DNA of 43,875 nucleotides from an uncultured Clostridia bacterium (GCA_944392525.1 CALXXB010000005.1:1-43875), one strand, 5' to 3'. Positions 1-7,931 are shown, counted from the first letter of the stretch. Notes: generated from the sequence alone by a model not told the origin. Numbers and translations: made by a program.

Positions 1-581
1 ACAATTTTATCAACTGGTTCTGTAATTACTTTTTCAGAAATAACTGTTTTTTCAATCTCAACATCGTTTTGATATTTAACTTTGTATGTTACCTCTTTTA
101 AACCATCTTTTCCTTCTTGTAAAACTTTGCTAGTTGTGTCGCCACTTGTTTCACTATTTTTTGTAACGGTTTCATAAGGTATTGTAACTTGTTCTACAAC
201 TATTTTTTCAGTAACTGGTGCATAATTCTCTAATAATTGGTCTAAAGATGTAGATACACCTTCTTCTGAAATCTTAGCTATTTGAACTTCGTTATATGAT
301 TTATCAGTTATTTTAATACTTTGACCTGAAGTTACTTCTTCATCTAGGTCTGGTATTGTTTTTTGATTATCTTCTAATACAATATTATTTTCTGCAAGTA
401 CTTCTGAAACTGTAGCTTTACTTGTTAAAGCTGTCATTTCGTATCCATTTTGAATAATAATTTTAACATCCTTTAAGTCTGTATTTACTGCCATTACTCC
501 TATTCCTGATATTAAAATAAGAATAATTGTTACACAGATGATTTTAATGATAGAAATCGAAGCGTTTTCTTCTTTTTTCAT
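1..581 (-). CDS. YabE-like secreted protein with DUF348 and G5 domains (C-terminus cut by window edge)
   Basis: The reading frame is open from an ATG at 581 to the left edge, giving about 193 residues with no stop. A good AGGAGG ribosome site lies at 591-598. Residues about 11-31 form a signal/membrane segment (IIKIICVTIILILISGIGVM). Residues about 36-95 resemble a DUF348 ubiquitin-like domain (VKIIIQNGYEMTALTSKATV, then VSEVLAENNI). Residues about 128-193 resemble a G5 domain (VEQVTIPYETV, then GLKEVTYKV). This order is that of the Bacillus YabE/Rpf-like wall proteins, which usually end in a 3D/RlpA-type hydrolytic domain. That end would lie outside the window, so enzymatic activity cannot be judged. 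It is transcribed divergently from lemA from a consensus promoter. Family assignment is confident; the exact function is inferred. Confidence 0.8.
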   Translation of the reverse strand, partial: MKKEENASISIIKIICVTIILILISGIGVMAVNTDLKDVKIIIQNGYEMTALTSKATVSEVLAENNIVLEDNQKTIPDLDEEVTSGQSIKITDKSYNEVQIAKISEEGVSTSLDQLLENYAPVTEKIVVEQVTIPYETVTKNSETSGDTTSKVLQEGKDGLKEVTYKVKYQNDVEIEKTVISEKVITEPVDKI

Positions 582-612
582 CAATTTAATTCCTCCTTTT
601 GGCAACACATTA

Positions 613-641
613 ATTATACTATTTTTTTTCATATTTGTCAA
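613..641 (-). promoter_or_regulatory. Sigma-A-type promoter of the YabE-like gene
   Basis: On the minus strand a perfect TTGACA (636-641) and a perfect TATAAT (613-618) are separated by 17 bp. The leader to the ATG at 581 would be only about 25 nt, so there is no room for a riboswitch. The rest of the 582-873 intergenic stretch is AT-rich and shows only this promoter and a candidate lemA promoter. Confidence 0.8.
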
Positions 642-813
642 ATTTTGCTCATTTCTTACTCGCAGAGGAGCTTTATAATTTTAGAATTTCTATATAATTT
701 GTCCTTTTTATTAAGAAATCAGCACTTATTATATGCATAATATATTGTATGTAACTTTTTTAAAATTATTCCTGAATTTTCCATAATTATTTCATAAATT
801 TACCACATAATTA

Positions 814-842
814 TTGTATAAAAATGTATAATATGTTATCAT
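814..842 (+). promoter_or_regulatory. Candidate promoter of lemA-htpX
   Basis: TTGTAT (814-819), a 17-bp spacer and TATCAT (837-842) lie just upstream of the lemA ribosome site at 864-870. The match is moderate, and other TATAAT-like hexamers occur nearby in this AT-rich stretch. Confidence 0.4.
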
Positions 843-877
843 ATTTTATATATTATTAAGAATAGGAGGAATTATGG

Positions 878-1444
878 ATGGTAGCTTTAATAGTAATTAT
901 AGCAATCATTGTTATTCTTGTTATTGCCATTATTGCTATATATAATGGATTAGTAACAGCAAGAATAAAAGTTGATAATGCTTGGAGCCAAATAGATGTA
1001 CAACTTCAAAGAAGATTTGACTTAATTCCAAACTTCGTTGAGACTGTAAAAGGTTACATGACTCATGAAAGTGAAACATTTGAGAAAATTGCTGAACTTA
1101 GAAGTTCTTGGGCAAATGCAGGAAGTGTTTCTGAAAAAGCTAAATTAGACAATCAATTATCTGATACATTAAAAACAATTATGGCTATTTCTGAAGGTTA
1201 TCCTGAATTAAAAGCAAACCAAAACTTCTCTGAATTATCAGAAGAATTAAGAAATACAGAAAATAAAATTTCTTTTGCTAGACAATTTTATAATGATTCT
1301 GTAACAATCTACAATACAAAATTAGAAGTATTTCCTTCTAACATAATCGCTGGTATGTTCAATTTTAAAGCTCGTGACTTATTTAATGCAGAAAGCGAAG
1401 AAGCTAGAAAGAATGTTAAAGTTGATTTTGGAAGTAACCAATAA
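878..1444 (+). CDS. lemA: LemA family protein
   Basis: This 188-residue protein has one N-terminal membrane segment (about residues 3-22) followed by the LemA signature YNGLVTARIKVDNAWSQIDV and VQLQRRFDLIPNFVETVKGY, then a long helical region. LemA proteins sit in the membrane with a long helical-bundle domain. Their biochemical role is not established, but the gene commonly lies next to htpX, as it does here (htpX starts 62 bp downstream). The start chosen is the ATG at 878, seven bases after AGGAGGA. Another ATG at 874 is in a different frame and gives no LemA protein. Length matches the family. The pair probably forms one transcript. Confidence 0.93.
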   Translation: MVALIVIIAIIVILVIAIIAIYNGLVTARIKVDNAWSQIDVQLQRRFDLIPNFVETVKGYMTHESETFEKIAELRSSWANAGSVSEKAKLDNQLSDTLKTIMAISEGYPELKANQNFSELSEELRNTENKISFARQFYNDSVTIYNTKLEVFPSNIIAGMFNFKARDLFNAESEEARKNVKVDFGSNQ

Positions 1445-1454
1445 AATAAGATTT

Positions 1455-1484
1455 AAGGGGTTGGAGGTTATTCTCCATCCCCTT
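1455..1484 (+). other. Strong RNA hairpin between lemA and htpX
   Basis: AAGGGGTTGGAG (1455-1466) pairs with CTCCATCCCCTT (1473-1484) around a 6-nt loop, with one T-T mismatch. Only a weak T-rich tail follows, so it may be a partial terminator, an attenuator or an mRNA-processing/stability element that sets the lemA:htpX ratio. Confidence 0.6.
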
Positions 1485-1506
1485 TATTAATAAGGAAGGA
1501 TTTAAT

Positions 1507-2412
1507 ATGTTTCAAAATATAAAGAAAAATAAAATAGAATCAGGTGTAATAGTAGGTATATTTATTGTAGTAATCACTTTAATTGTTTATTTTATTTGTA
1601 ATGCATTAAATTTAGGTTCAATTTCAATTGTAATAGCCTTAATTTTTTCAATAGCATCCGCATGGGGATCTTATTATTATAGTGATAAAATAGTTTTATC
1701 AGTAAATAAGGCAAGACCAGCTACTAAGGAAGAAGACCAAAAGTTAGTAAATATTTTAGACGCTTTAATGATTTCATCAGGTTTACCAAATAAACCTAGA
1801 TTATATGTTGTAGATGACGCTCAACCAAACGCTTTTGCAACAGGTAGAAATCCTCAAAATGCTGTTATATGTGTTACAACTGGTTTACTTGAAAAATTAG
1901 ACTACTACGAACTAGAAGGTGTTATAGCACACGAAATGAGCCACATTAAAAACTACGACATTCGTCTTAGTTGCGTTGTTTCTGTTATGGTTGGGTTCAT
2001 TGTTATGCTAGCTGATTTATTCTCTAGAACTTTATTCTGGGGAGGATTAAAGAGAGATAATGATAGTGATAATAAAGCAAATGGTATTTTAATGATAATT
2101 GGTTTAATCTTTCTAATATTATCTCCAATATTCGGCTCTTTAATGCAACTTGCTCTATCTAGAAAAAGAGAATTTTTAGCAGACGCAACTGCAGTAGAAT
2201 TTACTCGTAATCCTGATGGACTAATCTCTGCTTTAGAAAAACTTGAAAATGATCCTAACCAATTAAAAACTGCAAACAGTGCTACTGCAAACATGTATAT
2301 CGTAAATCCATTTAAGAAAGATACAAAAGAAGGAAAAAGAAGAACTACAAGTATTTGGTCTACACATCCAAGTACACAAGACAGAATAGAAGCTTTAAGA
2401 AATTTAAAATAA
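1507..2412 (+). CDS. htpX: HtpX-type M48 membrane zinc metalloprotease
   Basis: A 301-residue protein. Two membrane segments lie at the N-terminus (about residues 14-60), followed by the zinc-binding HEMSH motif in GVIAHEMSHIKNYDIR (about 140-144), a second pair of hydrophobic segments (about 155-220) and the third zinc-ligand region REFLADATAVEFT. The C-terminus carries STHPSTQDRIEAL, typical of HtpX. The family degrades misfolded membrane proteins with its active site on the cytoplasmic side. It is downstream of lemA, with a ribosome site AAGGAAGG 8-9 bases before the ATG. Length and motif order are complete, and no regulatory operator was recognised. Confidence 0.95.
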   Translation: MFQNIKKNKIESGVIVGIFIVVITLIVYFICNALNLGSISIVIALIFSIASAWGSYYYSDKIVLSVNKARPATKEEDQKLVNILDALMISSGLPNKPRLYVVDDAQPNAFATGRNPQNAVICVTTGLLEKLDYYELEGVIAHEMSHIKNYDIRLSCVVSVMVGFIVMLADLFSRTLFWGGLKRDNDSDNKANGILMIIGLIFLILSPIFGSLMQLALSRKREFLADATAVEFTRNPDGLISALEKLENDPNQLKTANSATANMYIVNPFKKDTKEGKRRTTSIWSTHPSTQDRIEALRNLK

Positions 2413-2475
2413 AAACGTTTTCATTTGTCATTTTTTCGACGTTTTTAGACACTTCTATAAAAATATATAAAATAA

Positions 2476-2510
2476 AAGATGAAGAATTAGTTTTCTTCAT
2501 CTTATTTTTT
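2476..2510 (+). terminator. Rho-independent terminator after htpX, probably bidirectional
   Basis: AAGATGAAGAA (2476-2486) pairs perfectly with TTCTTCATCTT (2493-2503) around TTAGTT, followed by ATTTTTT on plus. On minus the tail is also T-rich, so it can serve the convergent tsaC gene as well. Confidence 0.85.
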
Positions 2511-2569
2511 GCATTATGATATACAAGTTCTTTATCACATTTCATTATTTATTAAGGTACAAGCATAGA

Positions 2570-3211
2570 TTATTTAATAACTTTGCTTACTACTTCTTGT
2601 ATTTGTTCTTTTGTAATTGTTCCCTCTCTCAAAACATGTGGAACACCATCAATCACCTTAACAATTGTAGAAGCCACACCTAGTTCACTTATACCACCAT
2701 CAATAATACAATCTACTTTTCCTTCAAAATCATTTTTTATATCATCTATATTAATTCCACTAGGATTACCTGAAATATTTGCACTAGGAGTCGCTATTGG
2801 AACTCCTGCATATTCTATTAATTGTTTAGCAATTGTACCACTTGGCATACGAACACCAACAGTATCTCCTCTTGCTGTTAGAATATCAGGTACAATTTTT
2901 TTCTTTTTTAATATAATAGTAAAAGGACCTGGCCAAAATTGTTCCATTAAAGCTCTTTCTAAATCAGTAATATTTTCTGCCACCATTTTTACCATTTCTA
3001 TATTACTTACAAGTAAGCTTATAGGCTTATTAAAATCCCTTTTCTTTATTTCATAAATCCTTCTTATAGACTCTTCATTAAAACCATTTGTACCTATTCC
3101 ATAGACTGTTTCTGTTGGGAATATTACAATCCCACCTTTTTTTATTAATTGAGCTGGCTCTTTCAACTTTTCCAAATCTATATCATTTCTAAAATCCATG
3201 TATTTTTTCAT
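2570..3211 (-). CDS. tsaC: Threonylcarbamoyl-AMP synthase (TsaC/YwlC, YrdC domain)
   Basis: A 213-residue protein consisting of essentially one YrdC domain. It makes threonylcarbamoyl-AMP from threonine, bicarbonate and ATP, the first step of the t6A modification at position 37 of ANN-decoding tRNAs. Visible motifs are GGIVIFPTETVYGIG (about 26-40), the KRDFNKPISLLVS loop, WPGPFTIIL and the nucleotide-binding PSANISGNPSG. The additional C-terminal Sua5 domain of longer homologues is absent or minimal. The ATG at 3211 is preceded by AAGGAAG. A terminator lies downstream (2476-2510). Transcription runs with the following minus-strand genes but is separated from the next one by its own terminator. 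Confidence 0.93.
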   Translation of the reverse strand: MKKYMDFRNDIDLEKLKEPAQLIKKGGIVIFPTETVYGIGTNGFNEESIRRIYEIKKRDFNKPISLLVSNIEMVKMVAENITDLERALMEQFWPGPFTIILKKKKIVPDILTARGDTVGVRMPSGTIAKQLIEYAGVPIATPSANISGNPSGINIDDIKNDFEGKVDCIIDGGISELGVASTIVKVIDGVPHVLREGTITKEQIQEVVSKVIK

Positions 3212-3242
3212 ATAAATCTTCCTTTATTACTTTTTATAAACA

Positions 3243-3268
3243 TGTCACAAAATATCTAAAAAGTGACA
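3243..3268 (-). promoter_or_regulatory. Inverted repeat TGTCAC-N14-GTGACA upstream of tsaC
   Basis: TGTCAC (3243-3248) and GTGACA (3263-3268) are perfect inverted half-sites 32-57 bp before the tsaC start. They could be an operator or part of an RNA hairpin. No regulator is identified. Confidence 0.3.
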
Positions 3269-3283
3269 AAAGTTAACATCCCT

Positions 3284-3323
3284 AATAATAAAACTAGTAG
3301 TATAACTACTAGCCTTTATTATT
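3284..3323 (-). terminator. Terminator of the small membrane-protein gene
   Basis: CTAGTAGT (3294-3301) pairs with ACTACTAG (3305-3312) around ATA. The hairpin is extended by AATAATAAA/TTTATTATT outer arms, which give the U-rich tail on minus. It lies directly after the stop codon at 3326. Confidence 0.8.
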
Positions 3324-3325
3324 CA

Positions 3326-3754
3326 TTATTTATTTTCTTCTGATTTCTTTTCTTCAACTTTCTTTGTGTTTTTAGCAATTTCTGTTGTATTTCTACAAAT
3401 CACTAATAAAATTAAAGAAAATTCATAAACAACTCTTGCAATTACATTTCCTAATACTAATTGAAGTAAGAATCCTAAGAAACTATCTCCTATTATAGCA
3501 AAAGATGACAATGTTATATAAATTGCGACAATTAAATAAGTTATTTTCAATAATGCTTCTAAGAACATTTTCTTAAATGATAGGAAATCATATAGCCAGC
3601 CAAGAAATCCTTTGAATTTTCCTTCATTTTTCTTATTTAAAAATAAGAAATATATTAATATTCCACCTACTATAGCTAATATTAATGATAAAATAATCCA
3701 TACTGTACTTCCAATAGCACCGGAAATATTAAATAATGATCTTGAACTATACAT
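3326..3754 (-). CDS. Unrecognised small membrane protein
   Basis: A 142-residue protein from the ATG at 3754, which has a strong AAAGGGGGAAAG ribosome site. An in-frame GTG further upstream (3781) would place that site inside the gene, so it was not used. Three hydrophobic stretches are visible (VWIILSLILAIVGGILIYFL; a second around ITYLIVAIYITLSSFAIIG; a third around FSLILLVICRN). A charged Lys/Glu-rich tail ends VEEKKSEENK. I do not recognise the family. It is monocistronic, with a good promoter (TTGACG-17-TAGAAT) and a terminator. A Spo0A-box-like site lies upstream. Function unknown; a link to stationary phase or sporulation is only a possibility. Confidence 0.7.
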   Translation of the reverse strand: MYSSRSLFNISGAIGSTVWIILSLILAIVGGILIYFLFLNKKNEGKFKGFLGWLYDFLSFKKMFLEALLKITYLIVAIYITLSSFAIIGDSFLGFLLQLVLGNVIARVVYEFSLILLVICRNTTEIAKNTKKVEEKKSEENK

Positions 3755-3781
3755 ACTTCTTTCCCCCTTTATTTTTTTCAC

Positions 3782-3810
3782 ATTCTATCATAAAAACTTA
3801 ATTTCGTCAA
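3782..3810 (-). promoter_or_regulatory. Promoter of the small membrane-protein gene
   Basis: TTGACG (3805-3810), a 17-bp spacer and TAGAAT (3782-3787) on the minus strand, giving a leader of about 20 nt. Confidence 0.65.
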
Positions 3811-3822
3811 ATTTAACCAAAA

Positions 3823-3831
3823 CTCGACAAA
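3823..3831 (-). promoter_or_regulatory. Candidate Spo0A box
   Basis: TTTGTCGAG on minus matches the Spo0A recognition element TTTGTCGAA at 8 of 9 positions, and sits about 13 bp upstream of the -35 hexamer of the 3326-3754 gene. A single such match can occur by chance in AT-rich DNA. Confidence 0.3.
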
Positions 3832-3889
3832 TAAGTTTATTTATATATTTTAATTATACTCTCAATTTTATTATAATATGACCTTTCAT

Positions 3890-4669
3890 TTAACTTATCT
3901 TATATATTTTTCTTGCATTTTCATAAGTGATTCTAGCAACTTCTTCTTCCGAAATTTCTTTTACAGCCGCTATTTTTTTTGCTATATATTTAACATTTCT
4001 AGGGTCATTTCTTTTTCCTCTTAATGGTTCTGGAGACAAATAAGGGCTATCTGTTTCAATTAACATTCTATCGTTTGGTACCATTTCAATTATCTCTTCT
4101 GCGTTTTTAGAATTCTTAAATGTTACAGGTCCTGCAAATGATATATAAAATCCAAGTTTTAAGCCTTCTTTAACAAGTTCTCTATTTAATGGGCAACAAT
4201 GAAAAATTCCTTTATTTTTAGTATCGTTTTCTTTCAGAATACTTAATGTATCCATTACCGCTTCTCTCGTATGTATTACTATTGGTAAATTCAATCTATT
4301 TGCCATATTTATCTGTTCTATAAAAGCTTTTCTTTGAAGCTCTCTCATTTTCTCATCTTTTTCCCAATAATAATCTAATCCAATCTCTCCAATTGCTAAA
4401 ACTTTATCATTTTCTTTAGCTAACCTCTCAATTTCATCTAACATTTTCCACAATTCTTCTTCAGTTTGTGGAATATCATTCGGAGAAATACCACAAGTTG
4501 CATATATAAAATCATATTTTTTAGAAAGTTCTATTGCTTTCTTAGAACCTTCTAAACTATATCCTGCAGAAATAAAACTTACTCCTTCGTTATGTATTTC
4601 TTCTATTATTTCTTCTCTATCACCATCAAACTTTTCATCATCTAAATGTGCATGATTATCAAAAAACAT
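3890..4669 (-). CDS. tatD: TatD-family metal-dependent hydrolase (DNase)
   Basis: A 259-residue TIM-barrel hydrolase of the TatD/YabD family, with the metal-binding HAHL motif at the N-terminus (FFDNHAHLDDEKF), the bridging glutamate in AIGEIGLDYYW, the histidines in PIVIHTREA and IFHCC, and the aspartate in ETDSPYLSPEPLRGKRNDP. TatD enzymes are 3'-5' exonucleases acting on single-stranded or damaged DNA, and some act as D-aminoacyl hydrolases. The usual HCF triplet reads HCC here, a small variation outside the ligand itself. The gene starts 15 bp after the end of acpS with ribosome site AAAGGATAATAATT, so the two probably share a transcript. Confidence 0.93.
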   Translation of the reverse strand: MFFDNHAHLDDEKFDGDREEIIEEIHNEGVSFISAGYSLEGSKKAIELSKKYDFIYATCGISPNDIPQTEEELWKMLDEIERLAKENDKVLAIGEIGLDYYWEKDEKMRELQRKAFIEQINMANRLNLPIVIHTREAVMDTLSILKENDTKNKGIFHCCPLNRELVKEGLKLGFYISFAGPVTFKNSKNAEEIIEMVPNDRMLIETDSPYLSPEPLRGKRNDPRNVKYIAKKIAAVKEISEEEVARITYENARKIYKIS

Positions 4670-4684
4670 AATTATTATCCTTTC

Positions 4685-5059
4685 CTATTTTGATAAAATT
4701 GTTACATTTGCTACTGCATACTCCTTGCAATGTGAAATGCTAACATCTATATTTTCTATATCTTTTAAATCTACACCAACTATTTTTAAAGTAGGTCTTC
4801 CTTGCTTATTATTCTCCACTTCAAAATCTTTCCAACTAATAGAAAATTTGTCATCTATCTTCCAAGATAAAGCTTTAAAAGCGGCTTCTTTTGCTGCAAA
4901 TCTTGCTGCATAATGTTGATACTTTTGCTTTTTCTTACTTTCACAATATTTAATTTCATTTTCAGTAAATACTCTATTTAAAAAGGCTTCTCCTAATTTT
5001 TCTATGCTCTCTTTAATCCTATAAATTTCAATAATATCTGTTCCACAAGTTACTTTCAT
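4685..5059 (-). CDS. acpS: Holo-[acyl-carrier-protein] synthase
   Basis: A 124-residue AcpS, which moves 4'-phosphopantetheine from CoA to the serine of acyl carrier protein to start fatty-acid synthesis. The two signature blocks are present: GTDIIEIYRI near the N-terminus (metal-binding Asp) and RFAAKEAAFKAL in the middle (metal-binding Glu). The C-terminal VSISHCKEYAVA corresponds to the conserved VSISHxxxYAxA strand. The ATG at 5059 is chosen over the in-frame GTG at 5062 because TAAGGAG lies 6 bases before it. Length is the family norm. It is followed closely by tatD; upstream lies a terminator-like hairpin of the preceding gene. Confidence 0.95.
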   Translation of the reverse strand: MKVTCGTDIIEIYRIKESIEKLGEAFLNRVFTENEIKYCESKKKQKYQHYAARFAAKEAAFKALSWKIDDKFSISWKDFEVENNKQGRPTLKIVGVDLKDIENIDVSISHCKEYAVANVTILSK

Positions 5060-5072
5060 CACAATCTCCTTA

Positions 5073-5102
5073 AATAAAAATGAGACAGAAAAGATCTGCC
5101 TC
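5073..5102 (-). terminator. Terminator after the tail-anchored hypothetical gene
   Basis: On minus GAGGCAGA pairs with TCTGTCTC (genomic 5082-5089 and 5095-5102; one G-U pair) with a 5-nt loop, then ATTTTTATTT. It abuts the stop codon of the upstream gene and lies just before acpS, so acpS is expressed by read-through or a promoter not clearly visible. Confidence 0.7.
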
Positions 5103-6332
5103 TTAATTTCTCATCAAAACTATAAAATTTAGTATATTAAATATCAATGATGCTGCAAGTACTAGTCCAATTACAATTGTTGATGTTCTATTTTTTTCTA
5201 TGTTAAGATCTTTATATAATATATCATATTTATTTTTTACTTGACCATATAATCTTTCTAGTTCCAATACCTCACCTATTCTATGGTTCAACATTGTTCC
5301 TGTTTCATCATCAGTTATTTCTCTTATCCATAAATTTTTAGTAAAATCTATAAAGTTTTTCCTTGCTTTCTTTACTTGTTTTGGATCTTTTAGTTGTAAT
5401 TCTATTTTCTTCAAATATATCTTCTTATATAAATTAATTATATATGTATATAAGAATTGGTTTTCAAACTCATCTGGTAATATTGTATAATTATTCATAT
5501 CTTCACTAGATGAAAATAGCATAACTCCCAATTTACTTAATGCTAGCTTTGCATATTTCCAACTTGATACTGTAGTTATTTTTTCTTCTTCTAATTTTCT
5601 ACTATTATCTGCTGGTAATACATTTGCAAATCTTATATAGTGATGAGCTATTTTCTCAAAATCACTAGTACTATTCCATGCCTCTTGGTCTATACAAATA
5701 TATGAATATGTCAAAAATCTTTCTGTATCAATATCAAGCTTCATAGCATCTAAATTAGAACCTGTTATTTTCCTTATAAAATCTCTAAATGTTTCGCTAT
5801 TTGCAAAACTATTTGTTTGAAGACGTATATTATCATAAGCATCTAATGTCGCTTCTCCATTTATATCTCTAAATTTATAATTAAAGTTTAAAATATTTGA
5901 GAAACTATTATCATCTTCAACATTAGTCTTAATAACTAAAAAACATATCCCTGTTTCAAAGCAAACAATTTCTATCTTAGAAATTGTAAAGAATATTCCT
6001 TTTGAATCATCTACTTTTCCTTGTATATCTTTTGTTATTCTATATTCAAATATATTACAAGGATATTTACTAAGTATTGCTGCTCTTGTTTCATCTGGTA
6101 AATCTTCTAATCTCTTTAATTTACTACTTCCAAAACTAAAACTTGAGAACAAAAAGTCTCTTGTTTTAGGCAAAAAGTATTGATACATTTTAAAATCTTT
6201 TTCTTTTTGAAATGTTTTTAATTTGAAATCTTTATCTCTTAACATCTTTAATATGTATTTTTGGTATTTTCCTTCTTTTATTACAAATGGATGAAGGAAG
6301 TATGTGTATTGGTAATTTGTCTTTAGTTCCAT
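5103..6332 (-). CDS. Unrecognised protein with C-terminal membrane anchor
   Basis: 409 residues from the ATG at 6332, which follows AGAGGTG by six bases; an upstream in-frame GTG overlaps that site and was not used. Most of the protein is soluble-looking with mixed strands and helices, including an acidic/aromatic stretch (about residues 200-225, DIDTERFLTYSYICIDQEAW). Near the C-terminus a helical region LELERLYGQVKNKYDILYKD precedes a single hydrophobic segment (TSTIVIGLVLAASLIFNILN) and a short tail LMRN. This suggests a cytoplasmic domain tethered to the membrane. A hydrophobic C-terminus after a long helix is loosely like CorA-type channels, but no GxN motif is seen. It starts 16 bp after the WG-repeat gene ends, so the two are probably co-transcribed. 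I do not recognise the family. Confidence 0.75.
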   Translation of the reverse strand: MELKTNYQYTYFLHPFVIKEGKYQKYILKMLRDKDFKLKTFQKEKDFKMYQYFLPKTRDFLFSSFSFGSSKLKRLEDLPDETRAAILSKYPCNIFEYRITKDIQGKVDDSKGIFFTISKIEIVCFETGICFLVIKTNVEDDNSFSNILNFNYKFRDINGEATLDAYDNIRLQTNSFANSETFRDFIRKITGSNLDAMKLDIDTERFLTYSYICIDQEAWNSTSDFEKIAHHYIRFANVLPADNSRKLEEEKITTVSSWKYAKLALSKLGVMLFSSSEDMNNYTILPDEFENQFLYTYIINLYKKIYLKKIELQLKDPKQVKKARKNFIDFTKNLWIREITDDETGTMLNHRIGEVLELERLYGQVKNKYDILYKDLNIEKNRTSTIVIGLVLAASLIFNILNFIVLMRN

Positions 6333-6348
6333 TACTTTCACCTCTTAT

Positions 6349-7869
6349 TTATTTCCTATAATAGTTCATATTAAGGTCTTTTCCTAAGTACCAACTTCCA
6401 ATGAAGTCAACTTGTAAATAATCGTCTAAATCATATGTTGGCTCTTGTACAACATTTCCATTTCTATCTATCGAACCCCATTTTCCGTCCTTTTTTATTC
6501 CTGCATATCCAAAAGCATTTTGTTGCCCTGCATCATCATATATATAGTCAACTACTACCTTTCCATCTTTATCAACAAAACCGTATTTTCCATTTTTCTT
6601 ACTTAAGAACAATGTATTAGATGTAAATATATCTGCTTCATTTTCCTCTTCGAATCTAAAATTATAATATTTATATTCATCATCTTGTCTTATTTCTATA
6701 TAACCTTTTTCATCATCTAAGTCTGTTACCATTCCTGTTAATTTTACTTCATAATTGCTATTTAACACTTCATTATTATAATTTTCATCTTCTGCTACAT
6801 ATAAATCCGCTTTTTCATTATATGTTATTCCTCTATATTTAAACTCTACTTTTGTTTCATCATTTAAATCTATTATTCCAAAATTGTCACCTGTTTTTGC
6901 AATAAATGTACCTGTTTTAGCCTCTTGTAAATCATCATAAGTTGCATCTATTGTAGTTTCTCCAGATAAACTCATTACTCCGAATTTATCTCCATCTTTA
7001 TAAATTACTCCGTTTTCTGGATTTTTAAGAATAGCTGTTATTTCATCATAATTTTCACTTAAAGCTTCTGTTCCGTCTCTTTTAACTACTTTCTGTTTTC
7101 CATTCTCAGTTACTACGTAATAGTCTCCTTGATGTATTTTAGATATTTCATCATATTTCATTTCTAATACTTGTCCATTTGCAATATCTACTATTCCATA
7201 TTTTCCTTCTGCATTTCTTACAACAAATCCTTGTGAAGCTTCATCTCCTAAAGCTTGTATTTCTGCATAACTTGTTGGAAGTAAAGTTTTTCCTTCATCA
7301 TCAACGATTCCATAATTTCCATCTTTCAAAACAAGTAGAGTATTTTCTTCTACTCCTTGAAGAGCTGTTATTTGGTCGTATTCACATGGTAAAATTTCGT
7401 TTCCATCCATATTAATTAGTCCATACTTTCCACCATTTTGTACTCTTAACACTTTACCATCATATGATAAATTTTGATTTTCATCCATATTTGAAATTGC
7501 TTCTATTTGTTCATAATTTGTATATATTTCTTCGTTTTTACTATTTAAAGCTTTTGTACTGTACGTTCCGTCATCATAATTTACATCAAATGTACATAAG
7601 AAGACATCTTCTTTACTATTAGGAACTACTATCATTTCAGCATATGATGGGTCTATTACGATATTTCCATTTGAATCTATTACTCCCCATTTGTTGTTTT
7701 GATATGCTGCAAAATAATCTATGCTAGTTACATTTCCTTGTTCCTCTTCTCCATCTAATATGCCTTTTAACATAACAACACACATAATGATTACAGCAAA
7801 TAAGATTATTACAGCAAACACTTTCTTTAAATTTAATTTTGGCTCATCATATCTTTTTCCTCTACTCAA
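6349..7869 (-). CDS. Membrane-anchored WG-repeat protein
   Basis: About 506 residues. The start is placed at TTG 7869 because AAAGGAGG ends eight bases before it; the in-frame GTG at 7890 would put that site inside the gene. A single membrane segment near residues 20-38 (VFAVIILFAVIIMCVVMLKG) is followed by 8-9 WG/YG-type repeats, for example NKWGVIDSNGNIVI, GKYGLINMDGNEIL, GNYGIVDDEGKTLL, GKYGFVDKDGKVVV and GKWGSIDRNGNVVQ. WG repeats (KWG family) form beta-rich, probably propeller- or solenoid-like surfaces whose ligands are largely unknown. The repeats are predicted outside the membrane. It lies just after spoIIE with its own promoter and before the tail-anchored protein gene. The role is not inferable beyond surface interaction. 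Confidence 0.88.
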   Translation of the reverse strand: MSRGKRYDEPKLNLKKVFAVIILFAVIIMCVVMLKGILDGEEEQGNVTSIDYFAAYQNNKWGVIDSNGNIVIDPSYAEMIVVPNSKEDVFLCTFDVNYDDGTYSTKALNSKNEEIYTNYEQIEAISNMDENQNLSYDGKVLRVQNGGKYGLINMDGNEILPCEYDQITALQGVEENTLLVLKDGNYGIVDDEGKTLLPTSYAEIQALGDEASQGFVVRNAEGKYGIVDIANGQVLEMKYDEISKIHQGDYYVVTENGKQKVVKRDGTEALSENYDEITAILKNPENGVIYKDGDKFGVMSLSGETTIDATYDDLQEAKTGTFIAKTGDNFGIIDLNDETKVEFKYRGITYNEKADLYVAEDENYNNEVLNSNYEVKLTGMVTDLDDEKGYIEIRQDDEYKYYNFRFEEENEADIFTSNTLFLSKKNGKYGFVDKDGKVVVDYIYDDAGQQNAFGYAGIKKDGKWGSIDRNGNVVQEPTYDLDDYLQVDFIGSWYLGKDLNMNYYRK

Positions 7870-7896
7870 GATATTTTCCTCCTTTTGCACATTTAT

Positions 7897-7925
7897 AATA
7901 TATCATATGTTACAAATCTTAGCAA
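7897..7925 (-). promoter_or_regulatory. Candidate promoter of the WG-repeat gene
   Basis: TTGCTA (7920-7925), 17 bp and TATATT (7897-7902) lie on minus in the 62-bp gap after spoIIE. No terminator hairpin is evident after spoIIE, so read-through is also possible. Confidence 0.5.
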
Positions 7926-7931
7926 TAAATT

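Noticed and set aside
641..813. Riboswitch or small RNA upstream of the YabE-like gene or lemA
   Set aside because: The YabE promoter lies at 613-641 with a short leader, and no stable conserved-looking fold was recognised in the AT-rich remainder.
874..878. Alternative lemA start at ATG 874
   Set aside because: It is in a different frame (MDGSFNSNY) and does not give a LemA protein.
2413..2455. AAAAACGT...ACGTTTTT inverted repeat after htpX as the main terminator
   Set aside because: The stem is only 8 AT-rich pairs with a loop of about 20 nt. The hairpin at 2476-2510 is far better.
3755..3781. GTG start at 3781 for the small membrane protein
   Set aside because: The best ribosome site (AAAGGGGGAAAG) would fall inside the gene; it fits the ATG at 3754.
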